This document shows, in pieces, positions 1 through 13,500 of a DNA stretch of 64,000 nt. Origin of the DNA: Capniomyces stellatus. Its lineage: Eukaryota; Kickxellomycota; Harpellomycetes; Harpellales; Legeriomycetaceae. Each line of letters starts with the position of its first letter. The first letter of the stretch is position 1. The notes under the pieces were generated by a model that ran no database searches, was not told the DNA's origin, and saw only the letters and a list, made by a program, of their open reading frames with translations. A program made the position numbers and the translations under genes. The stretch covers positions 62,001 through 126,000 of the forward strand of contig LUVW01000031.1 of the NCBI GenBank assembly GCA_001661515.1, given 5' to 3'.

Positions 1-3000
1 TTATTAAAAAAAAAACCCCCTCTTTTATGTTTTTGCCTTTAAAAAAATATAGTCTATTATATCATTTTTCCCGAGTTGTTTATTGATTACTCTGTATCAT
101 TCTGATGTTGGGATACCCGTAGTCCTTGGGTGTTTTACCTCTGCGCATTGATCTCTTTATTTCTCTTAACGCGAATCCATTATACAACAAGACAAGCATA
201 TCAGACTGAAATTCGTCCATTCATCTGTACCAATCAATTTTTCAACACGTTAGCCCAACACTGGCCCACAACGAAAAAATAAATAAATTTATATAATAAA
301 CTTGGGAAAAACAGCAATTTTATAGCAACACCAAAATAATACATATCCACATTTTGATACCAACTCTGTCCTATTTTCAGAGTGTATCTCGGTATCAGCA
401 GCAATAGTATCAACAGCTGGGTTGAAATAGTTGCTGATTAGTGTTTCTTAAACATCCATATAGCGAACATGACGCTGTTGTCATTTTTATACAGCTTAAT
501 AACCGAAATAACAATTAAAGAAAAAATAAGGGTCAGAACAATAAAGTGTCATTAACATCAAGTTCAATAGTCGGAACGACGTGGCAGTTTTAGCACAAGT
601 ATAATTTAGCACTTGGAATCAGCAATATACAGTAATGTGTGTGTGTATGTTTTTTTATTTTATTTTGGTATGTGTTTAGTGAATTAATTGGAGGGATGCG
701 TTTATAAAGAAAGTATGCGCAATAAGCTCAGAGTTGTAGTAGCCAAAAAAGCCCGGTTAGAAATAATTAAACGAAATAATTACATTGAAAAAAAGTTGTA
801 AATGATACACTTTTTTTTATTTAAGTTGATACAATGATACAGAATTTTGATTTTACCAATAACTCCAAGTTGTATTCATTCTACTTTCAATGTGTTTTGT
901 GGATTCCCCACACTTGATCTATAATGTGATTTGATCTCCGCTTTTATTTTCCATCCTCTCCATTTAAAGTAGCAATTTTATAGAGCGAATACTTTCGAAA
1001 TAATATATCCAAAGCGTTTTGTAACTGAACTAATCGTGTGATGTATTATACTACTCTCTTTAGGTTATTCTGTATTTTTTTTTTGTTCTGCTTTGTGTGC
1101 CAATTACACACACGAATATTTGGAAGGAAAATAAAAACTTACAAAGGTGTGTTTTAACCAGCAACTAACGATTTTATCGACAAAGTGACTAATGATGCCA
1201 TTTGGCCTCAACATCCCAAAGTAAGGACCATACTGCTTTCTGTGAATATGAATGCGTGTATACAGCGAGCGCTGCCACAAGCCGATAGATTGGTTCAAAG
1301 AGTTTTGGATAGTTGTTGGTCTTTGCTTTTTGTTTTATTAGTATCACTAAACGCCTGTGTTTGTGTGTAACAGATTGCTGTTTTACTTTATAAACACAAA
1401 TCATTACTTGAAAGTTCGATGCTTTGACATTTGTAACTGTTTTTTCTTTAATGTATTATCTTTTAAATGGCTTATTATTAGTTTTTAATTTTATTTTGCT
1501 ATACTTGTGATTTATAAAATAAGCTTCGATTAGCCGAAAACTCGTAAAAATAGCTTTTTGGGTTATATTTAATTTGAAGTTTTTTCTACCTTTTAACAAA
1601 CGGATTATTTAAAACAGTAGTAGGAGAGGAGAGTTCAAATCTTATCGAATCTTTTATTTGTTTAACCTGTTTTGGTGAGGTTTTATCTAAACCAGAAAAA
1701 GCGACATTATAATTAGCAGCGAAAAGGTAAGTCATCGCATAAGAACACACCATCAAATCAATCAAAAACCAAACCACTTGATTCCTAAAACACCAATTGT
1801 GCCCTAGCAGATTAATCATACTCTCGATATAACTAACGAGACTCTAAAAATACATTTTGTTGTTTTAAATCCGAGTTGTTTCCACACTTTTGTTGGAATA
1901 TAATAATCACTCTGACACCTTGCCGTTTCGCCAACTTGGCCAAACATTACGTAACTGGAATAAAAAAGAAAAAGTTGTATACAATAATAAAGATAGATAC
2001 CTGTAAAAGTCAATCATTTAATTTAGGGTGGATATATAAACATAAAGCACAACCACTCAAATGTACATTGTATATGGATATATATATACACATATCCCAC
2101 AGATTATAGTACTAAAAATAAGCCAACAGGTTTTTGTGTTGACTTGAAACTCCTTATTATTTCATATATTGATGATTGTACCGCTCATGACTAGATCAAA
2201 CCATTAATAGTAGACTCTGTTGCAATCCCATTTTGGCATGATAATAGTCATAATCATTAATTTCCATAACCGCTTTTTACCTTACACACTTGGTCTGTTA
2301 AAGCCTAAAACATTTTATTTAGTCCATCACAGCATAGAAATAGATAAATAAAACTTTTTTTTTTTTACTTCCTTCTCTTATACTTGTACATTCATCTATT
2401 TCTTAGCCTTTGTACAGCTATACATCGCACTTTGTTGTTATTTTGTAAATAGTAACCCATACACGTTTGTATCTATCTTAGACTTAAGAAGAAAAAAAAA
2501 TTAGACATAGGCGATATCAGCGTTGGTGATTGCGACTAACAGTGTTTGAAATACAAGGAGAACCAGCTACAAGCAAAACAGAACCAAAATAAAACAAAAC
2601 ATAACCAAAATAAAACAAAATAAAATAAAACAAGGGAACAGCAACAACTGCAGTAACAAAAAACTGCTCCCAGTTTAGGTGATACGCACTCACCAAATCA
2701 GTTCAGTAAAAGTCACTCTTACAGCAAATAACAACTCAAAAGTAATATTAATCACATGGCTTTATAAGTGAGTGAGTAATATACTATACATTTGCTTTAT
2801 TTTTTTTATTGACGAGAAAGAGGGTGAGAGAAAAAAAAGTGATAAAGAGAGGAGTCAAGCTCTGACAGTAGGGCTAAAAATATTCAGTTTTAGAAACTTC
2901 AAACACGACAATAGACATAGAAAGAGTGAGCAGAAAAGGCGGAAAAAGAAGAGAAAAGAAAAACACTGTTGCTATAGCAAAGTATTTATCGCTCACAGTT

Positions 3001-3416
3001 TTAAACAATAAAAATAGCGAGATAGCACCTTTGCTGCGCTTACTATCACCGCATACTTTCTTTAAATTAAAATTCTCATTTTGTTTTCATTGATCAACTG
3101 TGCAAACCAATCCGTCGCAGAGCAATATATCAGGCTATATCACGCGCATAAACAAGCAACGCTGATATCTTTGAGGGAATAGGAAAATTGGGGGAATAGA
3201 ATAGAAAAAGAAAAAGGTAGAGTGTCAATATCCATATAATAAGCAATACGGGATTTGCTGATGCAACTTTAACATCAAAATTTGCCAAATCTGTTTCAAT
3301 TAAAATACCGAATCATATTCCAATAAAAGAAAAGAAAATACCGAGTCAAGTACCAAGATATGGAGGTTCCATAACAGTTGTAGTGATACTTTTTTTTTTG
3401 CTTTAATACCGGATAG
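1..3416. other. Long gene-poor intergenic region
   Basis: No reading frame here looks like a protein, and I could join no convincing exons on either strand. The sequence is AT-rich, with homopolymer runs, a short GT run near 635-647 and an A-rich stretch at about 2575-2640 built from imperfect copies of an AAAATAAAAC-like unit. The last few hundred bases must hold the 5' region of the downstream Rho GEF gene, but I see no clear TATA box. Confidence 0.6.
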
Positions 3417-6400
3417 ATGACAAGTTTAACAAGCACTGCCCTAAAAGAGCCTAACTTTACAAACGACGGCACAAAAGATGTTTTACCAGCTGAGAGTACG
3501 GAAATATTGATAGATGCCTTTAAAAAAAGTACGGATTTTATGGGAATTGATGTAAGCAAAGCAATCGATGATAACAAGAGTGGGTCCAATGCTAATACAA
3601 AGGTGGCAGATATGTCATTGCCTAGAAAAGCACCAACCAAGCGCAACAGTCTAGAAAACAAGCTCACCAAGTACGAATTGGATTCAGAAACTGACACAGA
3701 GGGCGACGAGGGGCCTGTTGCAGAAGGCACCAAAAACATAGACAGCTTGCTAAAAAAGGAGCTTGAATTGAACATCAAAATCGGTACCTACAGACTAAAA
3801 GAGTTGGAGTTTCAGGGATCCTCAACCAGCTGGTCAAGGGGAACAACGCTAGTTTGTAAAGCCCACGAAAACGATCAAGGCAGCAAGAATAGAAAAAACG
3901 GCGAGGAATCACCGAGGTCGGAGCCAAGATTAGAGTCAAAGTCGGAACCAGGTTCAAAAAGCCCAGAAGACTTGAACAAGATGAGCAGTAATGTAGATTG
4001 CGTATCTAGAAACAAAGACAGTGTAGACTCCAAGCCAGCAAGTGTAGATGGTAACTCAAGGATAGCGAGAATAGATTCAAAAGACTGTAAAGCGGCGTCC
4101 AACTGCGGTCTAGATGTTGGCTATATATACCCTAGTACTGAAACGCCGGGTTCGATAAAAAGAAGGAGCTACAGCCTCCACAACACTCGGCCAAGCACTA
4201 AAAACGACGATAATGACGGACCCAGCGCAGCCTGTGCTGATCCCAAGGAGAGTATCCAATATGATGAATTTGCGTCGGCAAAGTCTGATGTGCTGGAAAC
4301 GGCAAAGGTGTTTGAAAAAACAGCCGAATTAAAGATAAATGCTATCAAGAAGAGGTACTTGGTAGAGGAGATTCTCAAGACTGAGCTAGATTACGTAAAC
4401 AGCCTGTACTTGCTAGAGACGTACTTTGTAAAGCCATTGAGGTCCAAAAACATTGTTTCCTTAAACCAAGCCAGTAACATAGTTCGGAACATAAGCGCAC
4501 TGCTGGTATTCCACCAGAAGCTTGCTACAATTCTGAAAAAAGCGGGCGATGATTTTTACAAAATCGCGTGCGGATTAGAAACTATTGCGTTGGATTTTGA
4601 ACTATACGTAGAGTACTGTACCAGACAGTTTGAATGCAACGAAATCCTGGAATCTCTGAAAAAGACACCATCTTGGGCCCTGTTTATAATGGTAATTGCA
4701 AAGATAGAGCTAAGCTCAGTACTGAAATAGTGTGATATAATGAATTGATAAAATATAGATTATAAACATGATTGTAAACATGATTGTAAATAGGAAATGC
4801 AATCGGTTATTAGCCACAAGTCGGGGAATAAGCGTCTGGAGCTGCACGACTACTTGATAAAGCCAATCCAACGAATCTGTAAATATCCGTTGTTCCTAAA
4901 AGAAATGGTTTCATATTCTGACCCAAGCCTTCCCGAGTTTAGAAAGCTAAAGTCAGTTTTGGAAATTATCCAAAATGCCTGCGGAAAAATCAACACGGCA
5001 CAAAGAAGGCAGAGCTCGGTTGATTTGACGGCAAGGTACATAAAAATGTACAAGAGCAACGAGTATTTGCCGATTGACTTGGTTAAAAGGCTGGGCGTGG
5101 TGTTATTATCAGGGACTTTGGACGTGCTAAACTATGATCAAAACACACTTAGAGTTAAAAACTATGGCTGTGTGCTATTTAAGAGGTTTTTTATAGTGAA
5201 CAGAGTAAAAAAGTACAATCAGTTTGAAGCAAAGTACTGGTTTCCGTTACATACAATGTGTTTACAAATATTGACATCTGATGCCAGTGATAAGAGCAAC
5301 GAGAATGAAAAAAACAGCAGTAGCGATGGTCCTGGTGACAAGAATTGGTCATGGAGACTTGTTCACAACAGCACACACCAGTACATGGATTTTTCTGCAT
5401 ATTCGGACGAGGAAAACAAACTTTGGGTAGAAAAGATCGACTCGTGCATCAAAGAGAGCAAGAAAAGGGCAAACAAGATCAAAAAAGGCACTAACAATGG
5501 CAACAGCAACAGCAAGGGTAGCCACACCAAAAGCGGCAGCGACAACAACTACAGCAGCGATGGTGAGTGCAATGACACGGCCGCCGTAATTTCAGACAAT
5601 ATCAATGCCAATAGATGTACTGTAAATAGCACCAACAACACCAGTGAAGACAAACTCAAGTACATACCCAGAATCAAAGCTACGGATGGACTCCAGGAAA
5701 GTGGGGTAAACAGCAGTAGGCTTACAGACAACTTGGGCACAGATGTGCCAAGTTGCTCAGACATTAAAAGCGATAGATTTGTGACAGAAAAGTGGACTCC
5801 TACTTCACAGGACTCTGTTGGAAAAGAAAAAGCACAAACATCCCCCAACCAAACATCAAACGCAGACAGTGGACAAAACAGATCGTTATTCTTCCTGAAA
5901 GGGTCAAACCGCTCAACCCCAGGGCATCTGGCAAATCCAATAAAAAATATCAAGCCGGCAATGCGAATTTCGGGGATGAAGCGAGACATTATTGAGAAGC
6001 GCTTCCATGACACAACGTCTGATGAAATTCTGCGCTGTCGGGTTTTGACAAGGCTTAAAAACACGCCCAAAAAATCAGTCACACCAACGCGCATTCCTAT
6101 CTCTAGCACAAAGTCCACAAGTCCAACGCAATTTTCTCTGAATAAACACACCGACAACAACCTGGAACAGGATAAAGGCTTTTTGTTTCAACATGGTGTC
6201 AGAAATGTAGACGAGATGGCCGGACTTGATTCAAACCAATCAGAGCTGGTTGATAACAGATCAAGCACAAGCATTGAGAGTAGAATAAAGAGAAGCAAAA
6301 GCAGCGATATAATAAATAGGTTTGGTTTGCAGAAGGCTGAACTGGCAAGCATCGAGTTTAGCGGCGTTAAGACAAATGTGACTGCTGAAAGAGTTGTTAG

Positions 6401-7238
6401 ACCACACACACACCACGAGAATATAAAGTATGGATTTTCAGGCCACATGTCAGTACTAAACTCCACAAAGGAATTCTGCCACAATACATTTTTAAACATT
6501 GTCGAGAAAAGCAACATTATGGAGGCCATCAGTCCACTAAGCAAGTCTCAACCCAGCAAAAGCACTAAAAACAAGACTTTTGTCAGAAGTTACAGTGGAA
6601 AAGATCTCAAGGCTTACTACAATGCCAACGTGTACCAAGACTCTAAAAAAAGGGGAAACAGTCTGTCTAGCCCCGAAAAGTACCACATCCCTCAGTTTAG
6701 ATCAAAATACTCCAACCTCGATACAGACCCAGTGCCCCTATTACACACCGAGCTATTAAGCACTAGCAACGTCATTAAAACACCCCAAACAGATTACTTG
6801 CAACAAGGTTACAGCTTGGACCTGAGTTTCAAAACTGAAAACTTTGCTTCTAAGCCCAAACCCAAGTCCAAACTAGATTCCAAGTCCAAACCAGATTCCA
6901 AGTTTAAACCAGATTCCAAGTCCAAATTAAAGTCCAGGTCCGAAGCCGAGTTAGACTATATTCCGACCATCTATGAAAATAATGTGCCTCATAAAGAAAC
7001 GACGGAAGCCGAAACTGTTAATTCATTCGCCACAAAGACATCAGAAACCTACGAAAAAAACCCTTCGCCGTCTCGAAGAAGGTCCTGGACAGGCGTTTCT
7101 ACAAATCCAAACTTCTTGAATAATCAAAGGCGCACAACTGCAGGATTATTAGTTGATGCTCAAAAAGAGTGGAAGGAGAAATCGTCTAAGCTTTTGGTTG
7201 TACTAGAGAAGCTGACTTTGTCTAAAAAAAAACACTAG
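3417..7238 (+). CDS. Rho guanine nucleotide exchange factor (DH-PH), two exons
   Basis: Predicted 1239-residue exchange factor that would load GTP onto a Rho-family GTPase at the membrane. Exon 1 is 3417-4691, the intron 4692-4793 (GTAATT...TAG, 102 nt, phase 0), exon 2 4794-7238. The intron cuts through the DH domain (about residues 315-510): the segment LKTELDYVNSLYLLE lies in exon 1 and the third conserved helix, with LHDYLIKPIQRICKYPL, opens exon 2. A PH domain follows (about 525-645), containing FKRFFIVN and ending near ENKLWVEKI. Both flanks are long, Ser/Lys/Asn-rich and probably disordered; near the C-terminus an 18-nt repeat gives K-S-K-x-D-S units. Domain order fits fungal DH-PH proteins, but I cannot name the orthologue or the GTPase. 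It converges on the Sec7 gene, 333 nt between stop codons. Confidence 0.9.
6851..6940 (+). repeat. Imperfect 18-nt coding repeat (Lys-Ser-Lys-x-Asp-Ser)
   Basis: Several imperfect copies of an 18-nt unit (GATTCCAAGTCCAAACCA-like) inside the Rho GEF reading frame. They encode a Lys/Ser/Asp-rich low-complexity stretch. The unit is a multiple of three, so copy number can change without shifting the frame. Confidence 0.75.
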
Positions 7239-7411
7239 AGACAAGTTTAGACATTGTGCAACGAAAATTGACTATTTTATATTCACTTGGCTACCGTTTA
7301 TTGTTACAATTACTACCAAATATTGTTTTTAAATTGTGTTTATGTTATTTCAAGTATCATTAGACCAGTCTAATTTTATAATATACTACTAATACTTTAT
7401 TCAGAAAAACT

Positions 7412-7451
7412 AATAAGCAAATAAGCAAATAAGCAAATAAGCAAATAAGCA
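7412..7451. repeat. (AATAAGCA)5 microsatellite between convergent genes
   Basis: Five perfect tandem copies of the 8-mer AATAAGCA between the 3' ends of the Rho GEF and Sec7 genes. The unit resembles a poly(A) signal core, so it could affect 3'-end formation, but that is only a possibility. Confidence 0.9.
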
Positions 7452-7571
7452 GAAAAAAGAAAAAAAATCGCAACATCATGTCCCCTTTTGACTAGTTTAA
7501 ACAAATATGGCTGCAAAAATAAAAGTGGATCAAGAGAGAGAAAAAAAAAGGAAAAAGGAATTAAGGATCCA

Positions 7572-10500
7572 TTACAGTGTTTGCTGGTTTGCGTTGACGC
7601 TGTTTACCAATTCCAGCTCAATAAGCAAGTCTACCTCCAGTACTTTGTAATAGCAAGCCAGCTTTTGAGCGGCAAAACTGTATTCAGAGATCAGCTCCTT
7701 GGTCCTTTTTGCGGTTTCAACAGCAATAAAGTGACCTTTTTTGGTTCGAGGAACTAGTACGGTTAACTGGTAGAACATGCGCATACACGAGTTTAAGCTA
7801 TTTATTTTACTTTCGTAATGTCTTTTAAGCTCTACCATCTTGAGGCCTAGTAGCAGAGCTCTGGGCATCTTGGAAAAGCGTTTGGTTGTAGGCATGAGGT
7901 TATTTCTCAAGGACTTGGTTATTCGTTTGGTAGGGACGTCTGTTGCATAACCATCCAACTTTCTTCCAGGAGAAGTGACAACCACAGGGCGTATAAAACC
8001 GTTATTATCAGCCAGCTTTTGAGAATTGAACTTAGAATAGACATGTAATATGGGAGACTTGCTGTCTGTATTGCTACAACCAATCCTATTTCTAAAGTTT
8101 GTATCCTCGTGTATATTTCCAGAAACCTCCCTTTCTCCAGAGCTGCAATCCTTATTCGAGTTTTGGCATCCAAACTTCTTTATAAAAACAGAGTCTGAAA
8201 CCAGGTCTTTGCAGAATCGATGTACCCTGCCGCTTAGTCTGTTGCTATCTTTGCAGTTGCTATGTTTAAACACGCAGTCCTTCAAAGACTTGCCAACAAC
8301 GGGCAACCCATACTTAGCAACATAGTCAATGTCCAATTCGGTCAGAAACATTGATCCAAGATATGTGCTCGACACCGCATCATCAGCAGGCAGATGTACA
8401 AGGTTGTTGCTGTTGTTTATGTAGTTGCCAAGGAGTTGTTTATCCCCTATTCTTGTGTAGCTAATTTCACGCAACGGGATCTTTACGGTCTTGAATGAAG
8501 CTGCCAAGTTTATATGTGCTATCCAAGACGACAACTCCATGCTTGTCTCGCAGATGAACTGAATCTGATATCCATTTTCTACAATAAGCCTAAAAACGTT
8601 TTTGTACCCTTTACAATCTCTGTCAATAACCGCGACAGAGTTTCTCAGCGAAACAACGGCCAGAATCACAAAAGATGTTTTTAGGTTATCCCGTACTAGG
8701 CTTTTAGCACTGTCTTCCTTGTTCCTTTTCTGCTTTTGTTTAAACGAAGAAAGTATACTCTTGCTTTTCGACTTGTCCTTAATAAACAACAGTCGGCTTG
8801 CACTTAGAACCAGGTTGATCCTCCTCCAGGAGCTTTTGGAATTTATTCTTCCTTTTGGTGTCACGTCTATTTTATGATCCACCACCCCTTGTTTGTCCAC
8901 CCTAATCACCGCCTCGTCGTAGCCCATTGAAGAATACAGCAGGATGCTGCTCGACTTTTTATCCACCAACCCATCCATTCTGCTGTATTTTGAATCGTTT
9001 CTATCTCGCGCAGTTCGGTCGTTAGTGCCGTTTCTCTCATTTGAGCCTATCTTGGTATTTGATGTTAAAAAGCTTCTAAAAAACTTGTTGTATTTATTTT
9101 CATTAATCGGTATCTGAATAAACCTATTTGTTGGGCTCGATGGGGCGTGGTCCAGGCTTTGGTCTGTATGGACCTGGTTTTTGATTGATTCGTTTGTGTT
9201 TATAGGAATTGGCGGCAGGTTCTTATTCAAAGCACTTGGGCTTTCAGCACTCTTGCTCTTAGCAGACTTGGGTGACATATGATTGCAATCACCTTTTGAA
9301 TTTGGTCTGGCACAGTTGTGTTTTGAGACTGGCAGACCCTCATTATCTATTTTTTTAAGAATACTCACTGGTTCGTTCGGAGCACACGTTGGTAGACCTT
9401 TTTCACCATCAATGAAGCGCGGCTCGTTGTAGCTGCAGCTGACAGTCTTTGAAATGTCTGGATTGCGCCCATTCGTTTTTTTTGAATAAAATTTAGAAGC
9501 TTCAAGCAGCACAATATAGTCGTCCTTTTTGTTAACTAAAGACTCTTTACTACTGGCGGCTTTAGTGGCCAACTCAACCGGGTTTATCAATATGCTGTTT
9601 CCAAAACCCTGGTTGGTATATTTGTGCTCTCGACTATACCGCAACATGCTTTTATTTGACCTTAAATTTAGCTTCGAGTTCTTAACTTTTGTACTGTACA
9701 ACATCCCAGAGATTCTACGTCCATTCTGCAATGACTCTCTTTTTCTCAAGTGCTTCAAAACACCCTTTACTTTAATTAGGCTAGTATTCTGCAAAGACAA
9801 ACTGTTTATGCTATCTATATCGCCAAGTGCATCCTTTTGCCTAATAACTTCATATTCCCCAAATTCGTCATTGTTAGTGTATGGCGTGAATGGTCTGCTG
9901 ACTTTAAAATATATTGGTTTATCTTCAATCAGGTTGGTTGGATTTGAATTCTTGCTGTATGCGTCATTATCCACGATTTCTGCACTTTCAGTGCTTACTA
10001 TACTTTTAGTTTTTTCTTTATTTTCAGTTTTTTCTGTACTCTCAGTGTTTTTTGTGCTCGTTGTATTTTCTGTGCCTGTTGTACTTTCTGCGCCTGTGCT
10101 TTTTATGGATACTGAGCCTTCTCGTGATTTTTTTCTTTCCAACTCTCCTAATGAGCTAAACTCCATACCCAATCTTGGCCTACCCGCTCGTTTGTAGCCA
10201 CAATACTCGTTCGTTGATGTAGACTTGATTGAATTGCAAGAATTTAAACAAACAAAACTTTGGAAAGATTTAGATCTCCTGACCCTTTCAGTAAATTGAC
10301 ATATTCTACTGCCATGGTCACTGGTTCCAGGTTCTAGATCAGTCAATTCTCTTTTTTTGGTACTGTGGCTATGAGAACTGCACCCTGGTATACTACATCC
10401 ATCCCCTAAAGCTGTGTCCGTACTGGGCAGGTATTTCATTTTGCACCTTTTTTCAGAATTATTTTTGTTTTCAATACTATCGCAATTAAGTTTATCAAAC

Positions 10501-13500
10501 ATCAAGCGCATCAGCTCTTCTTCAGGTTCCTCCAACAACCTACCCTTGGTGGTATTTTCCACATCCAATTCACCATTTTTTCCTGAAAAAGTTATGTTTT
10601 GGCTCGAGCTAACACTCCCGGGTTTGTCAGGATTGTTGCCGTCAGTATTTTTGTCGTCAGAATTGTCGTCGTCTGAATTGTCGCTTGAACTAGAGTCTGT
10701 AAGTAGTACAGCGTCGTTGAGATTTTTTTTGGTCTTGCCCTTGCTAAGATAATTTGCGGAGCCCGTGTTGTTTATATTTACAATGTCATTAAAATTGTTC
10801 GAGTCTCGTCTCATTTTTAGTCTAAACTGCATATAGCTTTCCATGTTATTCTCTTCAACGTTCTCAAACCCTTTTTTTATAACACCATTGCTGCCATTTA
10901 TAGGCGAACTTAGACTTCCATAGAACTCTATAGATTTCAGAGCTCTGTTTTTGGTGTTTAAATCAGACTTGCGCTCAAAATCCGAGCTGTACTCGTTTGG
11001 CACAAAATAGTACTTGTCTGTTGAAACTAATTCCTGCTCACTCACAACTGGTGATTGGATATTTTTATTCACACCGTTTATATCCACACTGGTTATCATG
11101 TATTTTAGCCATTTAGTAAACCGATTCCTATCCGGAGAAGTCTTGATTATACATCCATCAGCTGAGTGAGGTTCGTTCATGCAAATCACCTCAGGGTAAT
11201 CCCCCCCTCTGTTTTCCTGGCTAATGATTCTCAGCTCGCTGTTACTAACCAACTTACCAAAGTCATGGTTAAGACCCAACAACCCGTTGCTAAATGCCGT
11301 ACTTTTGATGTTTCCCAAAGACCTAAACCTTTTTATGGTTTTTATCATGGATCCATCGAATTTTATGTTTTTATAGTCGTCCATACCATGTCCAGTCTTA
11401 ATTTTGTTTTTGAGTGAGCTGTTGTTTTCTTTTGCAGGCTGGTAGCTGGAATTTGCATCCAGTTTACCACGCACGTTTCCGGTTTTAGCCTCTTTGCGGC
11501 TCGAAATGCCAACAGAACGTTTTTCAGTCTCTTGGAAAATTCTATTAATATTATTAAATGTGTTTTTCAAGTGTTTGTCAGTCAAAATAGTATTCTGATC
11601 CCGCATTTCTTTTTTGCTGACTCTGTTAGTTCCAGTTGAGTCAAGTCTTGGCTTAGAATTTGACTGCATATTCCTCGTTTTAGCTTGTTTTGCGTCAGAT
11701 TTGTGTATACTTTCAGAATCTGACTCAAAGTATGAGACGATATTGTTGAACCTAAATTTGTGGCTAGTGATGCTATCATAAAGCACTTCTAAAACAGGAA
11801 GAAACAGGCTATCTCCCTTGGGGTTGACCTCCAAACCCAACTTGACAAACTGTTTTCTCGACATTTTCTTTTTTTTATTTGGGTTGTAGGTATCGGTGTG
11901 TAGCAAAATAAGCAGAAATACAAGCGAGTAGACGGACTCTGCTGTTGTGTACAACCCAGGGTTACAAAAATAGTATCTCTGGGCAAACTTAAAAAGTATT
12001 GTGTCTATCATACTTGTTGATTTTGGCAGCTCAATATCGCCCAGTAGATACTCTATCGACTCATCAATCGCCATCCCATGTAAATCCAAATCCCACATAT
12101 ACTTCTTTAGCAACACCTCATAGTCGTTTTCAGCTGTATCAGCGGCATACTCTATTTCATTTACATACTCGTATCCTAGTAATTCGTTGCTGTTGTGGCT
12201 GGCTTCGGTGTATGCTTCGGTTTGAGTTTGAGTTTGAGTTTGGGTTTGGGTTTGGGTTTGGGTTTGAGTTTGGGTTTGGGTTTGGTTTCTATCTTCCAAC
12301 GAGCCGTTTATCGAAGTAACAAATGAAAAGTTGGTGTCCAAGGCTACCTTTTTCGTCGATGACCTGTCCTCTGACTTTCTGGAGGAAATCTCATAGTTGA
12401 ACTCGTTTAAATAACCTCGGGAGCTTGATTCAATTGCAGATTTGATCCCAGAGTTGTAACTGCGCAAGCTATTTCCCGACATATTTGATTTTTCTACTTT
12501 GTACAAAGTTGGTGAGTGAACATTGTCCTCAGTTTTCAGCTTTAGCGACTGACTCTTTTTAGTTTTTACAAACCCCATATCTTTATCATCAGAAGTGGCC
12601 CGGGTTGAAACAACCTCTGAGCTACTGCTGCTTCCCGTTGCGCTGTCAAATAGCTTTTCTAAACTAGCCCTTTTATTTTGCATTGCCCTTGGGTTGATGT
12701 GGATATCCGGTTTTTTACTTTTAAATTTGTTTGTGTTTTGGTCAAACTCGTTTTTGTATTTTAAATAATCAACGTTTATGCCGTCTACTTGGTTCAAATG
12801 AACATTTAGCATCGAATCGGTCACCAAAAACCTAAAGTCGCTGTTCATTGAAAACAAATAGTTTTTACTTTCGGCATTTTCATTTTTGTTTTTCCCTTTG
12901 TCAGAGGTGTTCAAAACTGGACTGGACGGGTTCCATGCGCTTTGGCTGCTAACTGTTGTATTTTTTTCACTATCGTCGTTTTTGCGTTTTACCTCTTTAA
13001 AGGCCAAGTTTAGCTCCTCAAGCAATTTCTTTTTGCCTAGGTCTTGTCTACAATCCTTTAAACGCATATTCTCTAATTGACCTGCTCTCTTAGCACCAAT
13101 CTCGTCCAACTTTAAATTGCTTGATATAAAAGAGTCCAAAATTTTTCCAACGTTATCGATCTTTTCGTAGAGATCTTTCCCGTTACTGCTATTGTAAATC
13201 ATCGGAACACGAGTACTATTTTGAATATCCCCGTTGGATACATTTCTCAGTCCCTTTTTGCCTCCCACATTTTTATTGCCGTCAGTGTATTTGTTGCTGC
13301 CATCATTTCCAGCATTTCCATTACTTTGACTATTTCCGTTACTGCCATCTGGTGTTGTGTCTAGGTTTAGACCCAAGTCCAGTGTATTGACGCTAGTCAT
13401 CCCAATAGAGCTTCTGATTATTCTACTTAAAACAATGTATGACAGCTCGTCGTTTTCGTATTCCTCCGAGTCTTTTCTTGTTTTTGCTGCTGATGTATAG

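Noticed and set aside
2772..3011. Lys/Arg-rich frame before the Rho GEF
   Set aside because: Composition follows the local A-rich sequence; no family resemblance.
9529..10197. Plus-strand frame of 222 codons inside the Sec7 gene
   Set aside because: Leu/Ser/Phe-rich shadow of the Ser/Asn/Lys-rich minus-strand protein.
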